Below are positions 1-6,411 of a stretch of 7,958 bases of DNA, piece by piece (the first letter of the stretch is position 1; the number at the start of each line of letters is the position of its first letter). The DNA is taken from NCBI GenBank assembly GCA_030600405.1, contig JAUVMD010000046.1, positions 1-7,958 of the forward strand, given 5' to 3'. The position numbers were made by a program, and so were the translations under genes. A model generated the notes under the pieces. It made no database searches. It was not told the origin of the DNA and saw nothing but the letters and a program-made list of their open reading frames with translations. The stretch is from Nitrospirota bacterium (GTDB lineage Bacteria > Nitrospinota > Nitrospinia > Nitrospinales > Nitrospinaceae).

Positions 1-73
1 GCGTACAGGCGGAGAGCAACCCGGTAAAAAATACCAGCCCATAAGTGGTCCACGTCAATTTTCCCAACATCAT
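1..73 (-). CDS. Probable lipoprotein, N-terminal fragment (runs off left edge)
   Basis: Reading the minus strand from 73 gives an open frame of 24 codons that continues past the window edge. It begins MMLGKLTWTT, followed by a hydrophobic stretch (YGLVFFTGLL) and then LSAC at residues 20-23. This is a short charged n-region, a hydrophobic core and a lipobox with an invariant Cys at 23. Such a pattern is the signature of a type II signal peptide cut by LspA, so the mature protein would be lipid-anchored. Two adjacent ATGs (73 and 70) are possible starts. Upstream there is a weak GGGA about nine bases before the first ATG. The gene is divergent from the small gene at 212. The mature part lies outside the window, so function cannot be given. 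With only 24 codons, chance cannot be fully excluded. Confidence 0.55.
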   Translation of the reverse strand, partial: MMLGKLTWTTYGLVFFTGLLSACT

Positions 74-140
74 CCCTTAAAATCCCAAAAAATTTGACGC
101 CTGCCGGAAGCGAACCCCAGCTTTTCATTAATTTAACGCA

Positions 141-158
141 TTGGCACGAAGATTGCTT
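141..158 (+). promoter_or_regulatory. Sigma-54 (RpoN) promoter upstream of small basic protein
   Basis: TTGGCACGAAGATTGCTT matches the RpoN consensus YTGGCACG-N4-TTGCW at every defined position. The invariant GG is at 143-144 and the invariant GC at 155-156, with exactly the ten bases between them that the holoenzyme requires. Transcription would start near 168, leaving a leader of about 44 bases before the ATG at 212. RpoN promoters need an activator of the enhancer-binding AAA+ class; I could not identify an activator site in the 70 bases upstream. A sigma-70-like TTGAAA at 166-171 has no properly spaced -10 element and is a poorer candidate. Confidence 0.8.
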
Positions 159-211
159 TAATTTTTTGAAACGGATTTTAACTCTAATTTGAATATAAAG
201 GATGGTCTTGA

Positions 212-490
212 ATGGACCTGATGAAAGGAGAACTCAGAAACCACTTGGATCCCACAGCCCTTCGGATTTTGAAAAAGCGTCTGGTTTCCGGAAAAATCAC
301 GCCTCAGGTGTTCAAAGACATTTTAAAACGACAAATGGTCAAGTATTTCTTCCAGGCTTACCGGCACCCTCTAATAAAATCCTGGGAAAACTGGCAGCGC
401 TCCCCCCAAAAGCGGCTGGGGTTCAACGGAAGCACAGCGCCACGATCCAAGAAAGATAAGTTTGAAATATACAATCACAAACGGTTTTGA
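212..490 (+). CDS. Small basic protein of unknown function (92 aa)
   Basis: I do not recognise this protein. The ATG at 212 is preceded by AAAGGA at 197-202, nine bases upstream, which is a good ribosome binding site and decides the frame over the overlapping frame starting at 202. The product is strongly basic: K and R residues run throughout and acidic residues are few. Residues 1-55 look helical (LDPTALRILKKRLVSGKI, then a second amphipathic stretch around FKDILKRQMVKYFF). The last 35 or so residues are polar, basic and probably disordered. There is no signal peptide, transmembrane segment or cysteine. The sigma-54 promoter at 141-158 points straight at it, so it is probably expressed under a specific signal. 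A nucleic-acid or membrane-surface role would fit the charge, but this is only a guess. Confidence 0.65.
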   Translation: MDLMKGELRNHLDPTALRILKKRLVSGKITPQVFKDILKRQMVKYFFQAYRHPLIKSWENWQRSPQKRLGFNGSTAPRSKKDKFEIYNHKRF

Positions 491-581
491 CTCCTGCCCA
501 AACCTTCTGGTCTCGGAATTCGCTCTACTCCCTGCGGGCCACCCGATCCCAATATTTTTATTCTCTAAAGGCTGCTTCTAT

Positions 582-590
582 TGCTACAAT
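582..590 (+). promoter_or_regulatory. Possible extended -10 promoter element for the mscS-like gene
   Basis: TGCTACAAT fits the extended -10 form TGn-TATAAT with one mismatch (TACAAT at 585-590). No credible -35 hexamer sits 16-18 bases upstream, which extended -10 promoters can tolerate. Transcription would start near 597, giving a leader of about 57 bases before the ATG at 654. This is the best promoter candidate in the 163-base gap between the small basic gene and the channel gene. Otherwise that gap shows only a weak 4-bp hairpin (535-545) upstream of a short T-rich stretch. Confidence 0.35.
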
Positions 591-653
591 GATCCTCGCC
601 CAAGCTGATAAGGGAGATATTCATATAACCTCTTAGCACACCATTTATCGAAT

Positions 654-1742
654 ATGACCTGGGAAGACCTCACACAACTCGTTACTCAGAAGAATAGTTA
701 TATTCTGCAAGCGTTCATGGTCGTTTTCGCTTCTTTGTTCCTGGATTTTATCCAAAGAAAAATCCTGAAGCGGTTGCATCTGAAGGCGGAGAAAACCAAG
801 AACGTCTGGGACGATGCTATCATCGATTCCATCAAAAAGCCGATCTCCCTGATCATCTGGGCGGCGGGGCTCTATCTGGCGGCGGAAATCATCCAGGAAG
901 CCACCGGTGCGGTGATCTTCAATGCCGTCGGACCTTTGCGGGATACGGTAATCATCGGCGCCCTCGCCTGGTTTCTGGTCCGCCTGATCAAACACGGCGA
1001 GCAAAAATTGGTTGAAGGAGAAAAGGCAGTTGACCCGACCACGGTCGATGCCATCGCTAAGCTGCTAAAAGTTTCGGTGGTGATCACGTCGCTTCTGGTC
1101 GTTCTGCAAACGCTGGGGTTCAGTATTTCCGGCGTGCTGGCTTTCGGCGGCATCGGCGGCGTCGCGGTGGGGTTTGCCGCGAAAGACCTGCTGGCCAATT
1201 TTTTCGGCGGACTGACGATCTATCTCGACCGGCCTTTCGCCGTGGGCGACTGGATTCGCTCGCCGGACCGCGACATCGAAGGCACGGTGGAGCAAATCGG
1301 CTGGCGGCTGACGCGCATCCGCACGTTCGACAAACGTCCCCTCTATGTTCCCAACTCCACGTTCACCACCATCGCGGTGGAGAATCCGTCACGCATGCTC
1401 AACCGGCGCATTTATGAAACCATCGGCATCCGTTACGACGATGCAGGAAAAATGGGGACCATCGTCGATAAAGTAAAAGACATGCTGACGAACCATCCGG
1501 AAATCGATACTCGACAAACCATGATCGTCAACTTCAACGCGTTCGCCCCCTCCTCTTTGGACTTTTTCGTTTACACGTTCACCAAAACCACCGACTGGGT
1601 GTACTACCACGAAGTGAAGCAGGACGTGATGCTGAAAATCGTCGACATCATCGAAAAAGAAGGAGCCGAGTGCGCCTTCCCCACTTCCACCATCCACCTG
1701 GCCGACAAGGACATCTTTAAAAACGTGGATACCCAAATTTAA
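654..1742 (+). CDS. Small-conductance mechanosensitive channel, MscS family
   Basis: The product is a 362-residue inner-membrane channel of the MscS family, which opens under membrane tension to release solutes during hypo-osmotic shock. Hydrophobic helices lie near residues 16-33, 63-80, 98-112 and 138-155. Then comes the family's glycine- and alanine-rich pore helix (GGIGGVAVGFAAKDLLANFF, 165-184) running into LTIYLDRPFAVGDWI, the start of the beta domain. The beta-domain motifs GTVEQIGWRLTRIRT and YVPNSTF (231-237) follow, then an alpha/beta cytoplasmic cage domain. The KTKNVWDDAIID stretch before the second helix and the length resemble the YnaI-like subgroup, which has extra N-terminal helices compared with E. 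coli MscS. The ATG at 654 is the only start codon after the in-frame stop at 609, yet it has no Shine-Dalgarno sequence. The channel could also carry small ions or metabolites. The family call is secure; the exact paralogue is not. Confidence 0.93.
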   Translation: MTWEDLTQLVTQKNSYILQAFMVVFASLFLDFIQRKILKRLHLKAEKTKNVWDDAIIDSIKKPISLIIWAAGLYLAAEIIQEATGAVIFNAVGPLRDTVIIGALAWFLVRLIKHGEQKLVEGEKAVDPTTVDAIAKLLKVSVVITSLLVVLQTLGFSISGVLAFGGIGGVAVGFAAKDLLANFFGGLTIYLDRPFAVGDWIRSPDRDIEGTVEQIGWRLTRIRTFDKRPLYVPNSTFTTIAVENPSRMLNRRIYETIGIRYDDAGKMGTIVDKVKDMLTNHPEIDTRQTMIVNFNAFAPSSLDFFVYTFTKTTDWVYYHEVKQDVMLKIVDIIEKEGAECAFPTSTIHLADKDIFKNVDTQI

Positions 1743-1840
1743 TCCTCCCAGATTCTATCCGACCCACTCTTCAAGTGTTTTGGAAACCTCAGTACCGCCC
1801 ATCAAATCAATGTGTTGCCTGACCGGTTCTGGACTTTAGA

Positions 1841-1881
1841 AAACCAACCCCAAAAGGGTTTGACAACCTCAGGGGTGGTTT
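1841..1881 (+). promoter_or_regulatory. Inverted repeat able to mask the thpR ribosome binding site
   Basis: AAACCAACCCC (1841-1851) is complementary, with one bulged A, to GGGGTGGTTT (1872-1881). The downstream arm contains the AGGGGTGG (1871-1878) that serves as the Shine-Dalgarno for the GTG at 1889. A competing hairpin, AACCC (1846-1850) with GGGTT (1856-1860), would free it. Mutually exclusive structures of this kind are typical of translational control, but function here is inferred from pairing alone. Confidence 0.35.
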
Positions 1882-1888
1882 GTAAACT
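1860..1888 (+). promoter_or_regulatory. Sigma-70-type promoter-like element abutting the thpR start
   Basis: TTGACA (1860-1865) is a perfect -35 hexamer and lies 17 bases from TAAACT (1883-1888), a 4-of-6 match to the -10. Transcription would begin near 1895, just inside the annotated GTG start at 1889. If real, it would make an mRNA lacking that GTG and would either drive recA-recX or force thpR to start at TTG 1898. The element overlaps the inverted repeat at 1841-1881, so at most one of the two readings may be right. Confidence 0.4.
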
Positions 1889-2482
1889 GTGGCGGCTTTG
1901 AGAACTTTCATTGCCATTGACGTTCCACCGGCTGTACTCGATACGATCACCCGTATCCAGAATCGATTCAAATCCTTGGGATTGCACGCGTCCTGGGTCA
2001 AGCCCGGAAACATTCACCTGACCTTGAAATTTCTGGGAGACACCGATCCCGATCGCATCCCCGGTATTCAAAAAAAATTAACCGAAACCCTGGCACCGTT
2101 TGCGCCGTTCCAGCTGTCCTTGAGCTCAGCCGGGGTGTTTCCGAATACCAAAAGTCCTCGCGTTTTGTGGGTGGGGTTGAAGGATGAGGAGGGAACGCTG
2201 GAAACCCTCCAGACCGTCATCGAAAAGACTTTGGAGAGTGCCGGATTCCCCATGGACCAACGGTCGTTTTCGCCGCATCTGACGCTGGCGCGGATAAAAT
2301 CCCCCAAGGGGATCAAGTCGCCCAAGGGAAAAAAGGAATTGAAGGACGAGTTGGGTGCCGCGAACCAGGAAGGCATCGCCCCCAATCCGTTTGATGTGGG
2401 TGAGATCAAATTATACGAAAGCCAATTGACGCCCAAGGGCTCCATCTATACCGTATTGGCGAACTTTAAACTGAATCCCTGA
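1889..2482 (+). CDS. thpR: RNA 2',3'-cyclic phosphodiesterase (2'-5' RNA ligase family)
   Basis: This 197-residue protein belongs to the 2H phosphoesterase family (LigT/ThpR). The family hydrolyses RNA 2',3'-cyclic phosphates to 2'-phosphates and can join tRNA halves through 2'-5' bonds in vitro. Both catalytic HxT motifs are present, HLTLKF at 43-48 and HLTLAR at 130-135, as are the N-terminal RTFIAIDVP and the C-terminal LYESQLTPKGSIYTVL. The length is typical. The GTG at 1889 is the first possible start after the in-frame stop at 1883 and follows AGGGGTGG by ten bases. TTG at 1898 would give MRTFIAIDVP, closer to the usual family start, but lacks a ribosome binding site. A six-residue unit, IKSPKG, is repeated in tandem at 136-147, just after the second HxT. 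recA follows 47 bases downstream, an arrangement seen in many bacteria. Confidence 0.93.
   Translation: MAALRTFIAIDVPPAVLDTITRIQNRFKSLGLHASWVKPGNIHLTLKFLGDTDPDRIPGIQKKLTETLAPFAPFQLSLSSAGVFPNTKSPRVLWVGLKDEEGTLETLQTVIEKTLESAGFPMDQRSFSPHLTLARIKSPKGIKSPKGKKELKDELGAANQEGIAPNPFDVGEIKLYESQLTPKGSIYTVLANFKLNP
2294..2329 (+). repeat. Tandem duplication of an 18-base unit within thpR
   Basis: Two adjacent 18-base units (2294-2311 and 2312-2329) both encode IKSPKG. They differ at four wobble positions: ATA/ATC, AAA/AAG, TCC/TCG and GGG/GGA. The protein repeat is exact while the DNA has drifted, so the duplication is not brand-new and the frame has been kept. It lies in the loop between the second HxT strand and the following helix. 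Confidence 0.75.
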
Positions 2483-2529
2483 CCTGAAGGATGGAAACCG
2501 GGTACACATTCAGCAAGGAGACGTGAATC

Positions 2530-3603
2530 ATGGCAGTAAAAGACGAACGAGAAAAAGCGCTGGACCTGGCCTTTTCGCAAATCGAAAAGCAATTCGGTAA
2601 AGGGGCGATCATGAAACTGGGCCAGGCGGGGGCCCGGAAGGATGTTCCCGTTATTTCCACCGGTTCCATTTCCCTCGATAGCGCCCTGGGCATCGGTGGC
2701 ATTCCACGCGGCCGCATCACTGAAATATACGGGCCGGAAGCTTCCGGCAAAACCAGCCTCACGCTCCACATCATCGCCGAGGCGCAGAAAGTCGGCGGCA
2801 CGGCGGCGTTCATCGACGTCGAACATGCACTGGACCCGAAATACGCCCAAAGCCTGGGCGTGAACCTCGACGACCTCCTGCTCTCCCAGCCTGATACCGG
2901 CGAACAAACGCTGGAGATCGCCGAAGTGCTGATACGCAGTGGCGCGGTCGACGTGATCGTCATCGACTCGGTCGCGGCCATGGTGCCCAAGGCGGAACTC
3001 GACGGCGACATGGGCGACTCGCATATGGGCCTGCAGGCCCGGCTCATGTCCCAGGCCATGCGCAAACTGACCGGGGTCATCAACAAATCCAACACCGCGC
3101 TCATTTTCATCAACCAGATTCGCATGAAGATCGGCGTCATGTTCGGCACGCCGGAGACCACCACCGGCGGCAACGCCCTGAAGTTTTATTCCACGGTGCG
3201 CATGGACATCCGCCGCATCGCCGCGCTCAAGGACGGCGATAAAGTGATCGGCAACCGCACCCGCGTCAAGGTGGTCAAGAACAAGCTGGCGCCGCCATTC
3301 CGCGATTGTGAATTCGACATCGTGTACGGCAAGGGCATTTCCAAAACCGGCGACCTGCTGGATTTGGCGGTCAACCACGAAATCGTCAACAAGAGCGGAA
3401 CCTGGTTCTCTTATGGGGAGACCCGCATCGGCCAGGGCCGGGAAAACTCCCGCAACTTCCTCAACGATAATGTGGATATCCGGCAGGATATCGAAAACCG
3501 CCTGCGCGACAAACTGGAACTTCCCGCACCCCACATCGATATGGGGAACGAGAAAGAACCCGCCGCCAAAGGCAAAAAAGCCTCCAAGGCTGAGGCGTCC
3601 TGA
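2530..3603 (+). CDS. recA: Recombinase RecA
   Basis: RecA forms helical filaments on single-stranded DNA, drives ATP-dependent homologous pairing and strand exchange, and stimulates LexA self-cleavage. All core features are present over 357 residues: Walker A GPEASGKT (68-75), the catalytic Glu in [10 protein letters not shown] (E98), Walker B VIVIDS (142-147), DNA-binding loop L1 ([10 protein letters not shown], 158-167) and loop L2 within [20 protein letters not shown] (195-214). The ATG has AAGGAG nine bases upstream. The last 17 residues ([17 protein letters not shown]) are lysine- and alanine-rich, whereas the E. coli tail is strongly acidic. No LexA box of either the CTGT-N8-ACAG or GAAC-N4-GTTC type is visible in the 47 bases upstream. 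Expression therefore probably comes from further upstream, and SOS control is not evident here. recX follows after eight bases. Confidence 0.99.
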   Translation: MAVKDEREKALDLAFSQIEKQFGKGAIMKLGQAGARKDVPVISTGSISLDSALGIGGIPRGRITEIYGPEASGKTSLTLHIIAEAQKVGGTAAFIDVEHALDPKYAQSLGVNLDDLLLSQPDTGEQTLEIAEVLIRSGAVDVIVIDSVAAMVPKAELDGDMGDSHMGLQARLMSQAMRKLTGVINKSNTALIFINQIRMKIGVMFGTPETTTGGNALKFYSTVRMDIRRIAALKDGDKVIGNRTRVKVVKNKLAPPFRDCEFDIVYGKGISKTGDLLDLAVNHEIVNKSGTWFSYGETRIGQGRENSRNFLNDNVDIRQDIENRLRDKLELPAPHIDMGNEKEPAAKGKKASKAEAS

Positions 3604-3611
3604 CCGACGCC

Positions 3612-4064
3612 ATGCCCGAGGATTTCAAACAAGCGCGAGCCCTCGCCTACCGGTATCTTTCACACCGGGACCGCAGTGCCCGCGAAACGACGGACCATCT
3701 AAGGAAAAAGGGATTTGAGGAAGCGGTCGTTCAGGAAACGCTTCGTTACCTGAAAGAAGCAAACTATTTGGACGACCGCCGGTTCGCCGAGCATTGGGCC
3801 CGCACCCGCGCGGAGAACAAACAGTTCGGCAAGTACCGCCTGCGTCAGGAATTGATCGGCAAGGGACTGCCTCAGGACCTGATCGACGAAACTCTGGATA
3901 CCCTGTTCGAAACCATCAAAGAGATCGATCTCGCCCGAACCGTTGTCGAAAAAAAACTTCCTTCGATGCAAGACCTCGAACCCGACAAAAGAAAACGCCG
4001 CCTCGTCGGGCTCCTGCAACGCAAGGGCTTCTCCAGCGACGTCATTTACAAAGTTCTGGATTAA
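3612..4064 (+). CDS. recX: Regulatory protein RecX
   Basis: RecX binds along RecA filaments and limits RecA ATPase and strand-exchange activity. The 150-residue, highly charged helical protein shows the family pattern of three-helix repeats: ALAYRYLSHRDRSARETTDHL (10-30), the hallmark YLDDRRFAEHWARTR (52-66), then KYRLRQELIGKGLP (74-87), and a last repeat ending LLQRKGFSSDVIYKVL. It starts eight bases after the recA stop. ATG 3612 is the only start codon after the in-frame stop at 3591 and has no clear Shine-Dalgarno. Translation is thus likely coupled to recA, which would keep RecX well below RecA in amount. Length and position both agree with the call. Confidence 0.95.
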   Translation: MPEDFKQARALAYRYLSHRDRSARETTDHLRKKGFEEAVVQETLRYLKEANYLDDRRFAEHWARTRAENKQFGKYRLRQELIGKGLPQDLIDETLDTLFETIKEIDLARTVVEKKLPSMQDLEPDKRKRRLVGLLQRKGFSSDVIYKVLD

Positions 4065-4099
4065 CCCCACCCTTCCCCTAAAAAACTCAATTCGGTGTT

Positions 4100-4127
4100 T
4101 TGAAAGTACCGGTTTCCACCTTACAAT
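4100..4127 (+). promoter_or_regulatory. Sigma-70-type promoter for prepilin peptidase
   Basis: TTGAAA (4100-4105, 4 of 6 matches to TTGACA) is separated by 16 bases from TACAAT (4122-4127, 5 of 6). The start codon at 4134 is only seven bases after the -10, so the transcript would begin at or within a base of the ATG. This fits the absence of any Shine-Dalgarno before the gene and implies a leaderless mRNA. The 69-base gap after recX shows no convincing terminator. Confidence 0.6.
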
Positions 4128-4133
4128 AAAAAG

Positions 4134-4934
4134 ATGATCGAAAACATCTCCCAGCTCCCTCCCTGGACGTTCACTCTCGTGGGTTTAGTCTTCGGCCTGA
4201 TGGTCGGCAGTTTCGCCAACGTCTGCATCTCGCGCTTGCCCCAAAAGCAATCGGTGGTATTCCCGGCGTCGCACTGTCCCAAGTGCAATAAACCGATCCA
4301 CGTGATGGATAACATCCCGTTGATCAGTTACATCTTGCTGAAAGGTCAATGCCGCAACTGCAAACAAAAAATCTCTTTAATCTATCCGGCCATCGAGTTG
4401 GTCACCGGCCTGCTCATGGCGACCGTGTTCTACCGGTTCGGTTTCTCATGGGAGTGCCTGATTTTTGCCATCGTCGTGCCGGCGCTGGTCATCATCACCG
4501 TCATCGACATCGAACATCAAATCATCCCCGACGTCATCACCCTTCCCGGAATCGTCTTCGGCCTGGCGGCGGGGAGTTATCTGAATGGATGGCTGGATTC
4601 GGTGATTGGGCTGGCGCTGGGCGGAGGGATGTTCTGGCTTTTGGCAGAGGGTTATTTCCGCATACGGGGGAAAATGGGCATGGGTGGCGGCGACATCAAA
4701 TACATCGCCGCGGCGGGTGCGTTGATGGGCTGGGCGCAGGTGCTGTTCATCATATTTGTAGGCGCGCTGGCGGGGGGCATTTTCGGCGGGATTGGTATGG
4801 GCGTCAAAAAACTAGATTTCCTGAGCCGGATTCCATTCGGTCCTTTTTTAGCGCTGGCTACCCTGATTTCAATTTTTTTCGGCGATCTCATCGTCGACTG
4901 GTACCTGAATCTCGTGTCACTACAACCGTTGTGA
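4134..4934 (+). CDS. pilD: Type IV prepilin peptidase / N-methyltransferase (PilD/GspO-like)
   Basis: This inner-membrane aspartic protease cleaves the leader of type IV prepilins and type II secretion pseudopilins and N-methylates the new end. The 266-residue protein has the methyltransferase-side motif GSFANVCISRLP (25-36) and two zinc-binding pairs, C48/C51 and C73/C76, in the first cytoplasmic loop. It has the two catalytic aspartates, D125 in VIDIEHQIIPD and D187 in GMGGGDIKY (the GxGD motif), and a C-terminal FGPFLALATLISIFFG helix. About eight hydrophobic segments are visible. The zinc loop indicates the bifunctional form rather than a short peptidase-only type. The ATG at 4134 is the only possible start after the in-frame stop at 4101 and has no ribosome binding site. 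No pilus genes lie nearby, so the substrates are encoded elsewhere. The symbol could equally be gspO or xcpA. Confidence 0.95.
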   Translation: MIENISQLPPWTFTLVGLVFGLMVGSFANVCISRLPQKQSVVFPASHCPKCNKPIHVMDNIPLISYILLKGQCRNCKQKISLIYPAIELVTGLLMATVFYRFGFSWECLIFAIVVPALVIITVIDIEHQIIPDVITLPGIVFGLAAGSYLNGWLDSVIGLALGGGMFWLLAEGYFRIRGKMGMGGGDIKYIAAAGALMGWAQVLFIIFVGALAGGIFGGIGMGVKKLDFLSRIPFGPFLALATLISIFFGDLIVDWYLNLVSLQPL

Positions 4935-4957
4935 CCCCTGTCCGCGGGTGTTACACT
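4929..4957 (+). promoter_or_regulatory. Sigma-70-type promoter for the small membrane protein
   Basis: TTGTGA (4929-4934) and TACACT (4952-4957) are spaced by 17 bases, and TG at 4949-4950 makes an extended -10. The -35 overlaps the stop codon of the prepilin peptidase gene. Transcription would begin near 4964, leaving a leader of about 26 bases that contains the AGGA ribosome binding site. Confidence 0.5.
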
Positions 4958-4989
4958 ATTTATACATCAATCAAACAGGAAATTTTTTT

Positions 4990-5421
4990 ATGGCATTCGG
5001 TTTAACTTTCAAATCAAAAGACGACGTGGCCCTTCACCCGGGGGGTCTTGAAGAAGTCGTCCGGAAAAGCAAAAGAGATATTCTCGGCCTCAAGATCATG
5101 CTCTACACGGCGGTGATTCTGCTGGTGGGCGGTTCCTTGTATTACAACAATGAGCTTCAATCGGCCCAAAAGAATTTTCATCTGGAAATGCAGGGCACCC
5201 AATCCCAACTCGATACTTTGATGCAAAACCGAGCTTTGGGTACTGGCATTCGTTTAGAAGATATCGTGGAAGAAATGAACAACACCATCTCCCGCCTCGA
5301 CAATGAATCTCCCCAGGTTCAACAATCCATCGAACGGGTCAAGGAAGATTCAGGGGATTTCTTACACACCTACCGACAATATTTAAAATATAAGGCCGCC
5401 AGGCTTCGCGGGGAATTCTAA
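4990..5421 (+). CDS. Uncharacterised single-span membrane protein with helical C-terminal domain
   Basis: I do not recognise this 143-residue protein. A polar N-terminus (1-33, cytoplasmic if the positive-inside rule holds: KSKRD before the span) is followed by one hydrophobic helix at about 34-52. The remainder is a Gln- and Glu-rich helical region: 53-80 (ELQSAQKNFHLEMQGTQSQL) and 88-135 (LEDIVEEMNNTISRLDNE), both with coiled-coil character. The layout is that of a bitopic protein whose helical part projects into the periplasm. ATG 4990 is chosen because AGGA (4977-4980) lies nine bases upstream and a promoter ends just before. A longer reading from GTG 4948 would begin inside the promoter spacer. 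It ends ten bases from the stop of the convergent reductase gene. A scaffold or assembly role is possible but unsupported. Confidence 0.8.
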   Translation: MAFGLTFKSKDDVALHPGGLEEVVRKSKRDILGLKIMLYTAVILLVGGSLYYNNELQSAQKNFHLEMQGTQSQLDTLMQNRALGTGIRLEDIVEEMNNTISRLDNESPQVQQSIERVKEDSGDFLHTYRQYLKYKAARLRGEF

Positions 5422-5431
5422 TAGATTGCGG

Positions 5432-6379
5432 TCATCCCTCCACAGCAAAAATCTCATTGATTTGATTTTGCACCGAGGCGTCCGCCTGCCAGCCGACCGA
5501 CATTAAATTCTCTTCCACCTGCCGGTCGTTTTTCACTCCCACCAGCGCCGAAGCCACTGCCGGTTGATGAACCACCCAGTTGACGGCCATCTGCCCACAG
5601 GACTTTCCCTGGGATTCGGCAATCGCTTTGAACCGCTCCACCTTTTCGATATTTTTTACGAATGCCGCGCCGGTGAACTGGCCGATGATACCCTTGCTCC
5701 GCCAGTCCTTGAACTTCGTATCCCGGTCGTACTTACCCGTCAACACCCCGGAAGCCAAGGGACTGTAGGCGATGATGCCGATATCGTGGATCAGGCAAAA
5801 TGACACGGTTTCCTTTTCAATCGAGCGTTGCAACAGACTGTACTCCGGTTGCAGGGAAACCAGCGGCCCTATTTTCAAACAGTCCTGCATCTGCGCAACG
5901 GAATAGTTGCTGACGCCTATGTAACGTATTTTCCCCTGCTTCTGGATTTCCAGCAGCGTTGCCATCGTTTCCTGGTGAGGCGTCTTGCCATCGGGCCAGT
6001 GTACCTGGTACAGGTCTATATAGTCAGTGTCCAAGCGCTCCAGGCTCTGGTCGATCTCTTCCAGGATCGATTCCCGCGTGGCAACTTTCGAGATGGACCC
6101 CAACGCCTCCTTCTCCCAGCGCAGGCCGCACTTGGTGGCGAGGATGACCTTGTCGCGCACGGGTTTCAACGCTTTACCGATCAACCGTTCCGACCGGCCG
6201 AATCCGTACACGGGAGCCGTATCGAAAAAATTGATTCCCAGATCGTAGGCTTTATGAATGGATTTGACGGACATGTTATCGCCCTCACTGCTCCAGAACG
6301 GCGCTCCGCCAATCCCCCAGGCCCCGAACCCGATCACCGACACATTTAAATCGCTGGACCCTAATTTTCTGTATTCCAT
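5432..6379 (-). CDS. Aldo/keto reductase
   Basis: This soluble NADPH-dependent oxidoreductase of the aldo/keto reductase superfamily has a (beta/alpha)8 barrel and 315 residues, a normal length. The catalytic tetrad is complete: D53 and Y58 in FFDTAPVYGFGRSE, K83 in ILATKCG, and H127 in LYQVHWPD. Cofactor-binding segments are GVSNYS (155-160), YSPLASGVLTGK (205-216) and GVKNDRQVEEN (281-291). The start MEYRKLGSSDLNVSVIGFGAWGIGG recalls the B. subtilis IolS/YhdN group (AKR11), but substrate cannot be told from sequence. The ATG has AAAGGG six bases upstream. The gene is convergent with the small membrane gene, only ten bases separating the stops and no terminator visible. It is divergent from the ABC exporter, whose palindromic operator candidate (6416-6433) lies about 37 bases before this start, so the two may share a regulator. 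Confidence 0.94.
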   Translation of the reverse strand: MEYRKLGSSDLNVSVIGFGAWGIGGAPFWSSEGDNMSVKSIHKAYDLGINFFDTAPVYGFGRSERLIGKALKPVRDKVILATKCGLRWEKEALGSISKVATRESILEEIDQSLERLDTDYIDLYQVHWPDGKTPHQETMATLLEIQKQGKIRYIGVSNYSVAQMQDCLKIGPLVSLQPEYSLLQRSIEKETVSFCLIHDIGIIAYSPLASGVLTGKYDRDTKFKDWRSKGIIGQFTGAAFVKNIEKVERFKAIAESQGKSCGQMAVNWVVHQPAVASALVGVKNDRQVEENLMSVGWQADASVQNQINEIFAVEG

Positions 6380-6411
6380 AGGATGCCCTTTGCTATATAT
6401 TAAGAATATCG

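Noticed and set aside
202..459. Overlapping 85-codon frame beginning ten bases before the small basic gene
   Set aside because: Its ATG overlaps the AAAGGA ribosome binding site itself, so it has no usable ribosome binding site. The frame at 212 has correct spacing.
535..560. Small hairpin (CGGG-CCA-CCCG) followed by T-rich sequence as a terminator of the small basic gene
   Set aside because: The stem is only four base pairs and the T stretch begins several bases later, below what is needed for an intrinsic terminator.
610..625. Strong Shine-Dalgarno-like AAGGGAG upstream of the mscS-like gene
   Set aside because: No start codon follows it at a usable distance in the channel frame. The nearest ATA is followed at once by a stop, so it is probably chance.
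2426..2452. TTGACG and TATACC near the end of thpR as a recA promoter
   Set aside because: The spacer is only 15 bases and the -10 matches at 4 of 6, which is too weak to call without expression data.
2446..3534. 362-codon open frame on the minus strand opposite recA
   Set aside because: It overlaps recA almost entirely. It arises from codon bias in a conserved gene and its translation shows no recognisable domain.
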